A DNA stretch of 64,000 nt from Deltaproteobacteria bacterium (GTDB taxonomy: Bacteria > UBA10199 > DSSB01 > JACPFA01), in NCBI GenBank assembly GCA_016183235.1, contig JACPFA010000027.1:38941-102940 (forward strand), in the 5' to 3' direction. Positions 56,298-64,000 of the stretch are shown one piece after another. Made by a program: the position numbers and the translations under genes. The notes beneath the pieces were generated by a model. The model was not told the DNA's origin. It made no database searches and saw only the letters and a program-made list of their open reading frames with translations. Position 1 is the first letter of the stretch; every line of letters begins with the position of its first letter.

Positions 56298-56368
56298 TTC
56301 GGGGACTAGGATTCGAACCTAGACTAGCGGAGTCAGAGTCCGCGGTCCTACCATTAGACGATCCCCGA
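56298..56368 (-). tRNA. tRNA-Gln (anticodon CTG)
   Basis: 71 nt. Acceptor TCGGGGA / TCCCCGA, D-arm TCTAATGGTAGGA, anticodon stem GCGGA/TCCGC with loop CTCTGAC (anticodon CTG), T-arm CTAGGTTCGAATCCTAG. CCA not encoded. Its 3' side faces the accessory island and lacks the element found after tRNA-Pro and tRNA-Glu. Confidence 0.95.
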
Positions 56369-56428
56369 GAATTCATGTTCCTCATAGATTTGCTTTTGAG
56401 AAGGGTCAAGGGGATTTACGATACACAT

Positions 56429-56640
56429 GTAAAGCCTCAGTTTTAGGGGTTTAGCTTTCCTCAACCCGCGCTCCACTCCTCGTATTCGCACTTAAAAAAC
56501 ATTAGTTTGTTTAGAAGTTAGTGTATTCCCTCTGGTCATACCCTAACTTCTACAAACTATATGTTTTTTTAAGCGCTCATGACTCGTCGCTCTCGCGCAA
56601 AGGGTTTCGGAAAGCTAAACCCCTAAAACTGAGGCTTTAC
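56429..56640. repeat. Long fold-back element LP4 (212 bp)
   Basis: Perfect terminal arms of 32 bases begin gtaaagcctcagttttaggg and end ccctaaaactgaggctttac; pairing continues inward (cttaaaaaaca / tgtttttttaag, agtttgt / acaaact) to a loop near 56530. No coding potential. It fills the gap between tRNA-Gln and glpD. Confidence 0.9.
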
Positions 56641-56744
56641 ATACATATATTTCAGATTGGATGCCCCGTTTTTAATTTAGTGTTAATTTAGTTGATTTTA
56701 GAAATGGCTTTTGGCAGGGGCTACTTTATAAGGGCGCTTAAATC

Positions 56745-58337
56745 ATGCAACGAAATAAACAATTAGCCAATCTCAAAGAAGGGCAGTTTGATATCCTCGT
56801 TATAGGTGGGGGGGCCACGGGGGCGGGGATTGCGCTCGATGCGGCTAGCCGGGGCTTGCAAGTGGCTTTGGTGGAGCGTCTTGATTTTGCGGCGGGGACC
56901 TCGAGTCGTAGCACCAAGCTGGTGCATGGTGGGGTTCGTTATTTAGAACAAGCCATGAAACGCCTGGATCGGGGGCAATATCATTTGGTGAAAGAAGCCC
57001 TCCATGAACGAGCCATCCTTTTAAAATTGGCTCCCCATCTAACTCACCCTCTACCCATCCTAACCCCGCTCTACAAATGGCACGAGATTGTTTATTACCA
57101 TATTGGGTTGAAGCTTTACGACCTATTGGCGGGAAGGCATAATTTAAAGCCCAGTCGTTTTGTGAGCGCTAAACGTGTGATGGAAATGTTTCCCATGCTT
57201 AAACGGGAAGGGCTTAAAGGGGCGGTGCTTTATTATGATGGGCAGTTCAACGATGCTCGGATGAACTTGTCGATTGCCCTTACGGCACTAAAACAGGGTG
57301 CGGTGGTGGCCAATTATGTGAGGGTGCAAAATCTTATTAAAAATGATGCGGGGAAATTATGTGGGGTGAGGGCTAAAGACGAAATCAACGGCGTAGAATT
57401 TGACATTTATGCCAAGGCCATCATTAATGCCACGGGCCCTTTTGTTGATGAAATTCGTAAAATCGATGAACCCGAAGTTTCTCCCATGTTGCAGGTGAGC
57501 TCGGGGATTCATGTGGTGTTAGACAAAAGATTTTGTGCGCCTGATACAGGGGTGTTGATTCCTAAAACGGATGACGGCAGGGTGCTCTTTCTTTTACCTT
57601 GGTTGGGCCACACCTTAGTGGGTACGACCGACAACCCTGCTAAAGTAGAAGTGGATCCTCAGGCTAGCGAAGAAGATGTTCATTATCTTTTAAAATACAT
57701 CAATCGCTATTACGATTTGAAAATAAGCCGCGAAGATGTGTTGGCCTCATGGTCGGGTTTGCGCCCCTTAGTTTCGGTGGCGGATTCTAAAGAAACGGCA
57801 AAATTATCGCGGGATCATGTGATTCGGGTGAGTGCTTCAGGTTTGATCACCATCACGGGTGGCAAATGGACGACTTACCGCAAAATGGCTCTGGATGCAG
57901 TTAATCAGGCGATTCAATTGGCGCAACTTCAACCGGCTAGATTTTCGCAAACCGAAAAGATCCCTTTTGTAGGGGCAGAAGGCTTTCATGCAAAATTACC
58001 TTATGAATTAGCCGAAGAGTTTAAGTTAGACTTTGACATTGCCCAACATTTAGCAAACTCCTATGGAGGATTGGCTCGAGAGGTTTTAACTTCAACGGGT
58101 GCTTATTTATGGCGGCGGCTGGTGCCGGGTCATCCTTATTTAGAAGCAGAAATTCTTTATGCCATACGCGAAGAAGGGGCCTGTCATGTGATGGATATTT
58201 TATCTCGGCGCATGCGGCTGGCTTTTTTAGATCGCAAGGCTACCCTAGCGGTATTACCCAGAGTCATTGATTTGGTGGGCGATGCCTTAGGTTGGGACCC
58301 AAAGCGGCGCCATAAAGAATTCCAAATAATGGCATGA
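56745..58337 (+). CDS. glpD: Glycerol-3-phosphate dehydrogenase (aerobic type)
   Basis: 530 residues. FAD-binding ILVIGGGATGAGIALDAASR, GTSSRSTKLVHGGVRYLE, TGPFVDEIRK, ISGIHVVLD-like SSGIHVVLDKRF, and GGKWTTYRKMALDAV. Membrane-associated flavoenzyme oxidising glycerol-3-phosphate to DHAP and passing electrons to quinone. Standard length, apparently single gene behind LP4. Confidence 0.94.
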   Translation: MQRNKQLANLKEGQFDILVIGGGATGAGIALDAASRGLQVALVERLDFAAGTSSRSTKLVHGGVRYLEQAMKRLDRGQYHLVKEALHERAILLKLAPHLTHPLPILTPLYKWHEIVYYHIGLKLYDLLAGRHNLKPSRFVSAKRVMEMFPMLKREGLKGAVLYYDGQFNDARMNLSIALTALKQGAVVANYVRVQNLIKNDAGKLCGVRAKDEINGVEFDIYAKAIINATGPFVDEIRKIDEPEVSPMLQVSSGIHVVLDKRFCAPDTGVLIPKTDDGRVLFLLPWLGHTLVGTTDNPAKVEVDPQASEEDVHYLLKYINRYYDLKISREDVLASWSGLRPLVSVADSKETAKLSRDHVIRVSASGLITITGGKWTTYRKMALDAVNQAIQLAQLQPARFSQTEKIPFVGAEGFHAKLPYELAEEFKLDFDIAQHLANSYGGLAREVLTSTGAYLWRRLVPGHPYLEAEILYAIREEGACHVMDILSRRMRLAFLDRKATLAVLPRVIDLVGDALGWDPKRRHKEFQIMA

Positions 58338-58421
58338 AATTCTTAAGCCCATTGGCCTAAATTCTATAGCTATTTCATTTTAATTTCGATATGGGGTGGG
58401 GAATTATTTGGAGGTCTTTTT

Positions 58422-59459
58422 ATGGGCGTGCCTTTACACCAGGCATTGAGTTTGGGTTGGTATTTGTTTAAGCAGAAAATCAAACGAAACAAACGTTACC
58501 CGCTCAATTTAATGTTAGAGCCTTTATTCCGTTGCAATCTGGCTTGCCCGGGTTGTGGCAAGATCCAATACCCTGAAGAAGATTTAAAAAAACACTTGAG
58601 TGTTGAGCAGTGCCTGCAAGCCGCCACAGAATGTGGTGCGCCCATGGTGACGATTCCAGGGGGTGAGCCGCTCATTCATCCTCAGATCGAGCAAATCATT
58701 GAAGGCTTACTTAAACAAAAACGTTATGTAATTATGTGCACCAATGCCTTGTTGCTTGAAAGAAATCTGCACAAGCTAACACCCCATCCTCGTTTTACCA
58801 TTAGTGTGCACATGGATGGTTACCGCGAACACCACGACCATTGTGTCGATAGGTCAGGGGTTTACGATATTGCGGTGAGTGCCATGAAGGCGGCGTTAGC
58901 CAAAGGTTTTAGGGTTATTACCAACACCACAGTTTTTGAAGGGCATTCTATTGAAAACCTAACCCAATTATTCGATCACATGATGGAGTTAGGGGTGGAA
59001 GGTTTGACGATTTCTCCTGGTTACAGTTATGAAAAGGCACCCGATCAAAATCACTTTTTCAAACAGCAACGCACACATGAATTTTTCAAAGAATTATTTG
59101 AATACCAACGAGCCCATAATAAAAATTGGGAATTTAACGATAGCCCCTTCTTTTTAGATTTTTTGGAAGGGAAGCGTGATTATGAATGCACGCCTTGGGG
59201 CATGCCTACTTACAATATCTTTGGTTGGCAAAAACCCTGTTATCTTTTAACCAATGAAGGTTATGCTAAGACCTATCAAGAACTCATGCAGACCACCGAG
59301 TTCGAACGGTACGGAACAGCGAGTAAAAATCCTAAATGTGCTAATTGTATGACCCACTGCGGTTATGAACCCACCGCTGTCACCGATGCCATGAGTGGCA
59401 TTGGCAAGATGATCGAAATGGGGCGGGGCACTTTAACTCGAGGGCGAGCCGTTGGATAA
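58422..59459 (+). CDS. hpnH: Adenosyl-hopene transferase (radical SAM)
   Basis: 345 residues. Radical SAM cysteines CNLACPGC (CxxxCxxC), PGGEPLIHPQI, ISVHMDGYREHHD, ISPGYSYEKAPDQ and a C-terminal cysteine set (CANCMTHCGYEP) match HpnH, which joins adenosine to diploptene in C35 hopanoid synthesis. Ends overlapping the start of speA by eight bases. Confidence 0.95.
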   Translation: MGVPLHQALSLGWYLFKQKIKRNKRYPLNLMLEPLFRCNLACPGCGKIQYPEEDLKKHLSVEQCLQAATECGAPMVTIPGGEPLIHPQIEQIIEGLLKQKRYVIMCTNALLLERNLHKLTPHPRFTISVHMDGYREHHDHCVDRSGVYDIAVSAMKAALAKGFRVITNTTVFEGHSIENLTQLFDHMMELGVEGLTISPGYSYEKAPDQNHFFKQQRTHEFFKELFEYQRAHNKNWEFNDSPFFLDFLEGKRDYECTPWGMPTYNIFGWQKPCYLLTNEGYAKTYQELMQTTEFERYGTASKNPKCANCMTHCGYEPTAVTDAMSGIGKMIEMGRGTLTRGRAVG

Positions 59460-61368
59460 ACCACCCAGTCAAAACTGGACCATCACCCAAGCCGAGAAAA
59501 ATTATAATCTCGATGGTTGGGGTTTGGGTTATTTTTCAATCAATGACAAAGGGCATCTTTGCATGAACCCCTCGGGGCGAGGTGGGCCCACCATTGATAT
59601 TATGGACATTGTTGATGATATCCGTGAAAAGGCCTTGGGGTTTCCTTGCGTGGTGCGTTTTCAAGATGTTTTGCGGGCTCGGGTGGCCGCCATCAATCAA
59701 TTATTTAACAAGGCCATTGAAGAGCATAACTACCAAGGCAAATATTTTGGGGTGTATCCTATTAAGGTGAATCAAATGCGCGAGGTGGTCGAAGAGATTC
59801 TCGACGCCGGATTGCCTCACCATCACGGTTTGGAGGCAGGGAGCAAGGCAGAATTAGCAACAGTTTTGGGGATCATCAACGACACCGAATCGTTGGTGGT
59901 GTGTAACGGTTATAAAGACGAAGAATATTTAAGGCTAGCCATGCTGGGGCGAAAGCTGGGGATTCAGGTCATTGTGGTGATCGAGCAATTTCAAGAGTTA
60001 GAAAGATTGCTGCGCATTGCTGCCGAAATGGAAATAGACCCAGTGATTGGCATTCGAGCCAAATTAACTGCCAAAGGCACTGGTAAATGGGAAGATAGCG
60101 GTGGTGATTTTGCAAAGTTTGGTTTGACTATTCCGGAAATTATTAAGGTGGTGCAAATATTAAAAGAACAAAGCAAGACACACATTCTCAAACTTTTTCA
60201 TTTTCATGTAGGCTCCCAACTTACGGATATTCGTGCCGTTAAAGAAGCCATTACCGAGGCCACGCGGGTTTACGGGAAATTGGCCAAGATGGGTTTTGAC
60301 ATTCAGTATTTAGATGTGGGGGGTGGCTTAGGGGTTGATTACGATGGCAGCCGTACCACGGCCGATTCATCGATCAATTACAATATGAACGAGTATGCCT
60401 CGGATGTGGTGTATAATATTCAGCAGATTTGTATGGATGAGGGGGTTAAACAACCTAACATTGTGAGTGAATCCGGGCGTGCCCTGGTGGCGCATCATTC
60501 TTGCATTATTATGGATGTCTTTGGCAACATTGAATATGGCACCGAAAATGGGCATCTTAAATCGAGTAACGGTGACATTGCCAAAGAATGGCAAGACATG
60601 ATGGAAAATTTAAAGACAGAAAATGCCTTAGAAACTTATCACGATGCAGTAGCAAAAAAACAAGAAGCCCTGGATATGTTTCGGTTGGGTTATTTAGAAC
60701 TCGAAGATCGTGCCATTACTGAAAATTATTTTTGGCGAACTTGTAAGGCCGTTATTAATCTTGTGGGAAAAATGGAAAAGGTTCCTAAAGAAATCAAAAA
60801 ACTACAAGAGTCATTGGTCGATCATTATTACGCCAACTTTAGTTTATTTCAGTCCGCCCCTGATCACTGGGCTATCAAACAAGTTTTCCCCCTCATGCCA
60901 CTCCATCGTCTCAATGAAATTCCCACTCGGCGCACTCAAATTGCCGATCTTACCTGTGACAGTGATGGTAAAGTAGAAAAGTTTATTGATCGTTCCAAGC
61001 TTCGCGACAATCTTTTTCTTCATCAATATGATGGCAGGCCCTATTATATTGGGATGTTCTTGATGGGTGCTTATCAAGACATCATGGGCGACATGCACAA
61101 TTTATTTGGGCGGGTAAATGAGATCCACGTGTTTTGTGACGATGAAGACCCGGAGGATTTTTACATTGAAGAAGTGATCAAGGGTGACAGTGTGAGCGAT
61201 GTCATTTCACGCATGCAATATGCGGGGAGTGATTTATTGAAAAAGGTGAAGGGTGGGGTTGAGAGGCGCGTTAGGGAGGGGGTCATCAAACCTAAAGAAG
61301 GCGTCAATTTGGTAGAATTTTATCAGCAGATCTTACAAGGCTACACTTACTTAAAGTCGCAGAGTTAA
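59452..61368 (+). CDS. speA: Biosynthetic arginine decarboxylase
   Basis: 638 residues from TTG 59452, overlapping hpnH; gagggcga serves as ribosome site. PLP-lysine region GVYPIKVNQMREVV, GLEAGSKAEL, FHVGSQLTDIR, YLDVGGGLGVDYDGS, ESGRALVAHHS match SpeA. Makes agmatine for polyamine synthesis. Coupling to hpnH is unusual; hopanoid and polyamine genes may share a transcript only by chance. Confidence 0.95.
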   Translation: MDKPPSQNWTITQAEKNYNLDGWGLGYFSINDKGHLCMNPSGRGGPTIDIMDIVDDIREKALGFPCVVRFQDVLRARVAAINQLFNKAIEEHNYQGKYFGVYPIKVNQMREVVEEILDAGLPHHHGLEAGSKAELATVLGIINDTESLVVCNGYKDEEYLRLAMLGRKLGIQVIVVIEQFQELERLLRIAAEMEIDPVIGIRAKLTAKGTGKWEDSGGDFAKFGLTIPEIIKVVQILKEQSKTHILKLFHFHVGSQLTDIRAVKEAITEATRVYGKLAKMGFDIQYLDVGGGLGVDYDGSRTTADSSINYNMNEYASDVVYNIQQICMDEGVKQPNIVSESGRALVAHHSCIIMDVFGNIEYGTENGHLKSSNGDIAKEWQDMMENLKTENALETYHDAVAKKQEALDMFRLGYLELEDRAITENYFWRTCKAVINLVGKMEKVPKEIKKLQESLVDHYYANFSLFQSAPDHWAIKQVFPLMPLHRLNEIPTRRTQIADLTCDSDGKVEKFIDRSKLRDNLFLHQYDGRPYYIGMFLMGAYQDIMGDMHNLFGRVNEIHVFCDDEDPEDFYIEEVIKGDSVSDVISRMQYAGSDLLKKVKGGVERRVREGVIKPKEGVNLVEFYQQILQGYTYLKSQS

Positions 61369-61484
61369 AAACCTTGATCAAGACAGTAGTGTTTAAAATG
61401 CTTGAGGTCTCTTGCGGTGACCTTCATGGAGCCAGAGGGCACGGAAGCCTTCTGCGTTGTCTTCGGGCCACGACCTTCCATTTT

Positions 61485-61556
61485 TGTCATCCTCGCGGAG
61501 GCGGGGATCCATAAAATATAGTTAAAATCTGGATCCCCGCCTCCGCTGGGATGACA
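61485..61556. repeat. Complete family B repeat
   Basis: tgtcatcctcgcggaggcgg ggatcc ... tggatccccgcctccgctg ggatgaca. The 60 bases before it (gagggcacggaagccttctg) resemble the inside of LP1 (gcgggcacggaagccttccg). Confidence 0.78.
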
Positions 61557-61579
61557 CTAATTGAAAGTCAAATCATTAT

Positions 61580-62089
61580 ATGAGATTAAAAAATATTTAT
61601 AAGGGCAAAATAGTTTCTCTTTCTATTCTTGATTTAGTTTTGCCCAACGGTGTTTCCACTAAAGTCGAAGTGGTGGGGCATCCGGGTGGAGCAGCCGTAT
61701 TGCCGGTGTTTCCTAATGGTGATATTTTATTGTTGCGCCAATATAGGGCTTGTTTAAACCAATACATTTGGGAAATCCCCGCGGGTCGGTTAGAAAAGGG
61801 TGAGATTCCACGCCAAACGGTATTGCGTGAATTGCAAGAAGAAACGGGTTTCAAAGCCCGATCCATCAAAAAAATACTTTCAATCTGGACAACGCCAGGC
61901 TTTTGCCAAGAGGTCATTCATCTGTTTGTGGCCAAAGGGCTAATTTTAGGAAAATGCTCGCAAGAGCGAGACGAAATCATCGAAACCCATCGTTTCTCTG
62001 TGCAAAAAATAAAACAATTGCTTAAAAGCGGCAAGATTCAAGACGGCAAAACCTTGGTAGCCTTGTTTTATTATTTGACGAATTTCTAA
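61580..62089 (+). CDS. NUDIX hydrolase, ADP-ribose pyrophosphatase type
   Basis: 169 residues. Nudix box at about 69-91 (GRLEKGEIPRQTVLRELQEE then TGF) with all catalytic Glu residues, preceded by ILLLRQYRACLNQYIWEIPA and followed by TTPGFCQEVIHLF, the NudF/ADPRase pattern. Hydrolyses ADP-ribose or a similar nucleoside diphosphate. Start supported weakly; no operon partner. Confidence 0.93.
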   Translation: MRLKNIYKGKIVSLSILDLVLPNGVSTKVEVVGHPGGAAVLPVFPNGDILLLRQYRACLNQYIWEIPAGRLEKGEIPRQTVLRELQEETGFKARSIKKILSIWTTPGFCQEVIHLFVAKGLILGKCSQERDEIIETHRFSVQKIKQLLKSGKIQDGKTLVALFYYLTNF

Positions 62090-62091
62090 AA

Positions 62092-62166
62092 AGCGTAAAT
62101 TGCAAAACCCCCTTGAATCCCGCTGCGTAACTGTATATGGCAGGGGGTGAGCGAGGTAATTTACGT
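62092..62166. terminator. Hairpin after the NUDIX gene
   Basis: cgtaaatt ... aatttacg outer arms and accccc / ggggg inner arms with imperfect loops, directly after the stop codon. Could terminate transcription; not a classical U-tract terminator. Confidence 0.4.
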
Positions 62167-62173
62167 GAGTGCC

Positions 62174-64000
62174 ATGTCTAAAAATGTCATTGCGAGGAAT
62201 GTCATCCCCGCGAAGGCGGGGACCCATGATAACAGAAGCAATCTTCTATTTTATCTCTTTCCCCTTCTTTTTCTTCTCTCCACCTCCTGCACCACCCCAT
62301 CAACATCCCCCGAAGGCCTATCCATCCCCATCCCCAGCCGCTGGAGCCAAGACCTAAACGCCCAGGCCACCCCCTGGCTAGCCGCCCAACTCCGCGTTTA
62401 CGAATTACCCACCCAAACCAAAGTCCACGCTACCACCATGCAGGTCGATGAAACCACCGGCACCGTAAAAGCCAAAAGTTTCAAACTCCCCGGCGGCAAG
62501 ACGTATAAATTCATCATCGAGTTTCAATATTTATCTCAAGGTAGTGCCATCGCCTTTGCCTACGCCGAAGTAGAAAAAGAAATCGGCGACGGTAACGCCG
62601 AAACCGTAAGCTTCACCAGCTCAGACATCCGTTATGAAGTGGACAAACAAGACCCGAGCATCAGCGCCTCCATCAGCCAAGGCATTTTGCCCGATTTAGA
62701 CCCCGACAACGATGGTTGGAGCACGTACCAAGAACTCAAGGACAAAGTCAGCCCAACCGATAAGACAAGCGTCCCCCAACCACCGACGCTGAAAATCACC
62801 ACCACCCAGCAAGGCACGGATTTACTGATCACCCTCGAAGGCGAAGACAACGCCCATGTTGAAGAGATGAAACTAACTGATCCAATCTGTGGAGTTACGA
62901 AACTGAGCGAGGTAACGGGAAGTGCCAATGGCAAAGTGACGAAACAGATCGTGTATCGCCTGGATCTTTTGAGTGTGAATAAAGACTTAAGCTCAAGACA
63001 ATTGCTGGCCACCGTTGAAGACGGCGTGACCGCCATTCAGGGGAAAGACGAGAAGGCATCACTCACTCTCGATAGCAATCTATCGCATCCCACCTTTGCG
63101 TTTAGCGACCCAGAAGAGGGAACCGAATTGGAAGGCACCCAGACTTTAAAGGGAATAGCCTGTGCAAGGCAAGGGGTTCAAGGGGTAACCTTGAAATATA
63201 ATGGAGAAGTTCTGGCCGGTGATACGACTGAAAAGAACGAAAATATTTTATGGGAGATGGAAACAACATTTAATCAACTCAACACCGAGCTTTTGCCGGA
63301 TGGGGTGGTCCAACTAGAAGTAGAGGTGGTTGATAAGGCGAGTAACAGTGGATTAGGTAAAGGGCAATATAGTGTGGTTAATACAAGTGCCATTAAAGTT
63401 GTATCTCCCAAAGGGAGAAAATGGATTTTTGGGAATGAGGAGATAGAATTTAATGTTGTGAATCAACCGCAAGTGAGCCTGGTTTCGATTAAGGGGCCGA
63501 TTGGGAAATTAAAGCCCATTGCAAAAAATCCTGCGAGTGCGAGTTCAACTTTGGGTGTAAGTGGGATGGAAGAAGGGGAGCCAGTAACCGTTACCGTCGT
63601 AACAGAGCAAGTGGATGGAAAGCCGGGCCCTAGTCGACCGGTGACTTTCAAAGTGCGCAATAAACCTAATATAAAAATATTTAAATCAGGGGACCTATGG
63701 AATGGGTGGGAGGGGTCGTTGCAATACGAAGTAGAGAATGTAAACCCAACAACGCTAATGATCGATGATCAAACCATTATCACAGATTCTGAAAAACAAT
63801 GCAGCGTTAATGAAAATATAACTACCTGCAAGGGGAGTTTCAAAGTCAAGCCACAGGTGTCGACAAAGTATACGTTAAAAGCGAGTCGTTTGGCGACCAC
63901 CGAAGAAAAATGCGATAAACAATGTGATGTGGCACAAGACTTCACCCCTACGATTATGGCATTCGATGGGGATGTGCCACGTTATGGAGTAGACACAACA
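62174..64000 (+). CDS. Large multidomain lipoprotein, N-terminal part
   Basis: 609 residues and still open at the window end. From ATG 62174 the signal peptide has an n-region (residues 4-20) translated from nested repeats, then LLFYLFPLLFLLSTSC with lipidated Cys39. Body: about 45-175 a beta domain, a thrombospondin-3-like calcium segment (DLDPDNDGWSTYQELKDKVS), then several Ig-like beta domains (TLKGIACARQGVQGVTL; VVQLEVEVVDKASNSG). Likely a surface adhesin or scaffold. The first ~200 coding bases are unusually C-rich compared with the rest and with neighbours, suggesting a mosaic origin. Confidence 0.78.
   Translation, partial: MSKNVIARNVIPAKAGTHDNRSNLLFYLFPLLFLLSTSCTTPSTSPEGLSIPIPSRWSQDLNAQATPWLAAQLRVYELPTQTKVHATTMQVDETTGTVKAKSFKLPGGKTYKFIIEFQYLSQGSAIAFAYAEVEKEIGDGNAETVSFTSSDIRYEVDKQDPSISASISQGILPDLDPDNDGWSTYQELKDKVSPTDKTSVPQPPTLKITTTQQGTDLLITLEGEDNAHVEEMKLTDPICGVTKLSEVTGSANGKVTKQIVYRLDLLSVNKDLSSRQLLATVEDGVTAIQGKDEKASLTLDSNLSHPTFAFSDPEEGTELEGTQTLKGIACARQGVQGVTLKYNGEVLAGDTTEKNENILWEMETTFNQLNTELLPDGVVQLEVEVVDKASNSGLGKGQYSVVNTSAIKVVSPKGRKWIFGNEEIEFNVVNQPQVSLVSIKGPIGKLKPIAKNPASASSTLGVSGMEEGEPVTVTVVTEQVDGKPGPSRPVTFKVRNKPNIKIFKSGDLWNGWEGSLQYEVENVNPTTLMIDDQTIITDSEKQCSVNENITTCKGSFKVKPQVSTKYTLKASRLATTEEKCDKQCDVAQDFTPTIMAFDGDVPRYGVDTT
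62185..62250. repeat. Family A half element with nested family B half
   Basis: tgtcattgcgaggaa, tgtcatccccgcgaaggcgg, then agaagcaatcttctatttta. The whole is translated in the lipoprotein's signal-peptide n-region. Confidence 0.7.

Noticed and set aside
51143..56298. Complete prophage or integrative element
   Set aside because: No integrase, transposase, portal or other structural gene, and no duplicated att site was found by eye.
62632..63036. 134-codon minus-strand frame
   Set aside because: Shadow of the large plus-strand lipoprotein, whose frame is open from 62174 to the window end.

Overview
The window looks like chromosome of a Gram-negative, hopanoid-making, probably deltaproteobacterium-like organism of moderate GC. 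This is inferred from hpnA and hpnH, ssrA/smpB, bacterioferritin, BolA with a CGFS glutaredoxin, a Tat subunit, many lipoproteins with classic lipoboxes, an ECF sigma/anti-sigma pair, two sigma-54-type promoters and three acyl-CoA dehydrogenases. The exact lineage cannot be read from the sequence. Most intergenic gaps carry short palindromic repeats of two families: 'A' (tgtcattgcgag...ctcgcaatgaca) and 'B' (tgtcatccccgcgaaggcgg...cgggaatgaca). A rarer third motif (family C) and several much longer fold-back elements are also present. Repeats have entered genes: they encode signal-peptide n-regions and protein C-termini.

Layout. 1-11 kb is mostly housekeeping: the 3' end of a lipid kinase, a family-4 uracil-DNA glycosylase split by an intein, a zinc phospholipase-like protein, coaBC, mgtE, an aldolase, tatA and an acyl-CoA dehydrogenase. 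11-15.6 kb holds two related Asn/Gly- or acid-rich lipoproteins behind sigma-54 promoters. Between them lies an ATPase/STAS-like pair, and beside each lies an apparent decayed outer-membrane-protein tail. 15.6-19.7 kb has a nucleotidyltransferase pair, tmRNA, smpB, an SDR enzyme, grxD, bolA and tRNA-Glu. 19.8-29.9 kb has a GH25 lysozyme, bfr, a DEAD-box helicase, a CheY-like regulator, DedA, a MinD-like ATPase with an unknown partner, hpnA and an alcohol dehydrogenase.

29.9-36 kb is a defence island. It contains a YhcG/DUF1016 nuclease, a broken gene, a three-gene sigma-like/unknown/ImmA-IrrE operon, a divergent two-gene CBASS system (CD-NTase plus Cap15-like membrane effector) and a Cas4-like nuclease. 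36-39.1 kb is an ECF sigma/DUF4384-type anti-sigma/secreted caspase unit. 39-50.9 kb returns to metabolism and repair: acyl-CoA dehydrogenases, PBP4, MoxR-VWA, an acyl-CoA carboxylase, a beta-keto acid cleavage enzyme and recQ. 51-56.3 kb is a second accessory island ending at tRNA-Gln: AbiE, a LexA/UmuD-like regulator, deletion-scarred BRO and YhcG genes and an RX4H (HEPN-like) protein. 56.4-64 kb has a 212-bp fold-back element, glpD, hpnH-speA, a NUDIX enzyme and the start of a large lipoprotein that runs off the end.

How the parts fit. The cleanest recognised system is the CBASS pair with its divergent metallopeptidase operon, which is laid out like known peptidase-controlled CBASS loci but with different partner proteins. 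The best candidate for something undescribed is the sigma-54 lipoprotein / ATPase-STAS region. The structured elements found beside two tRNAs and the long fold-back elements are the most interesting non-coding signals.
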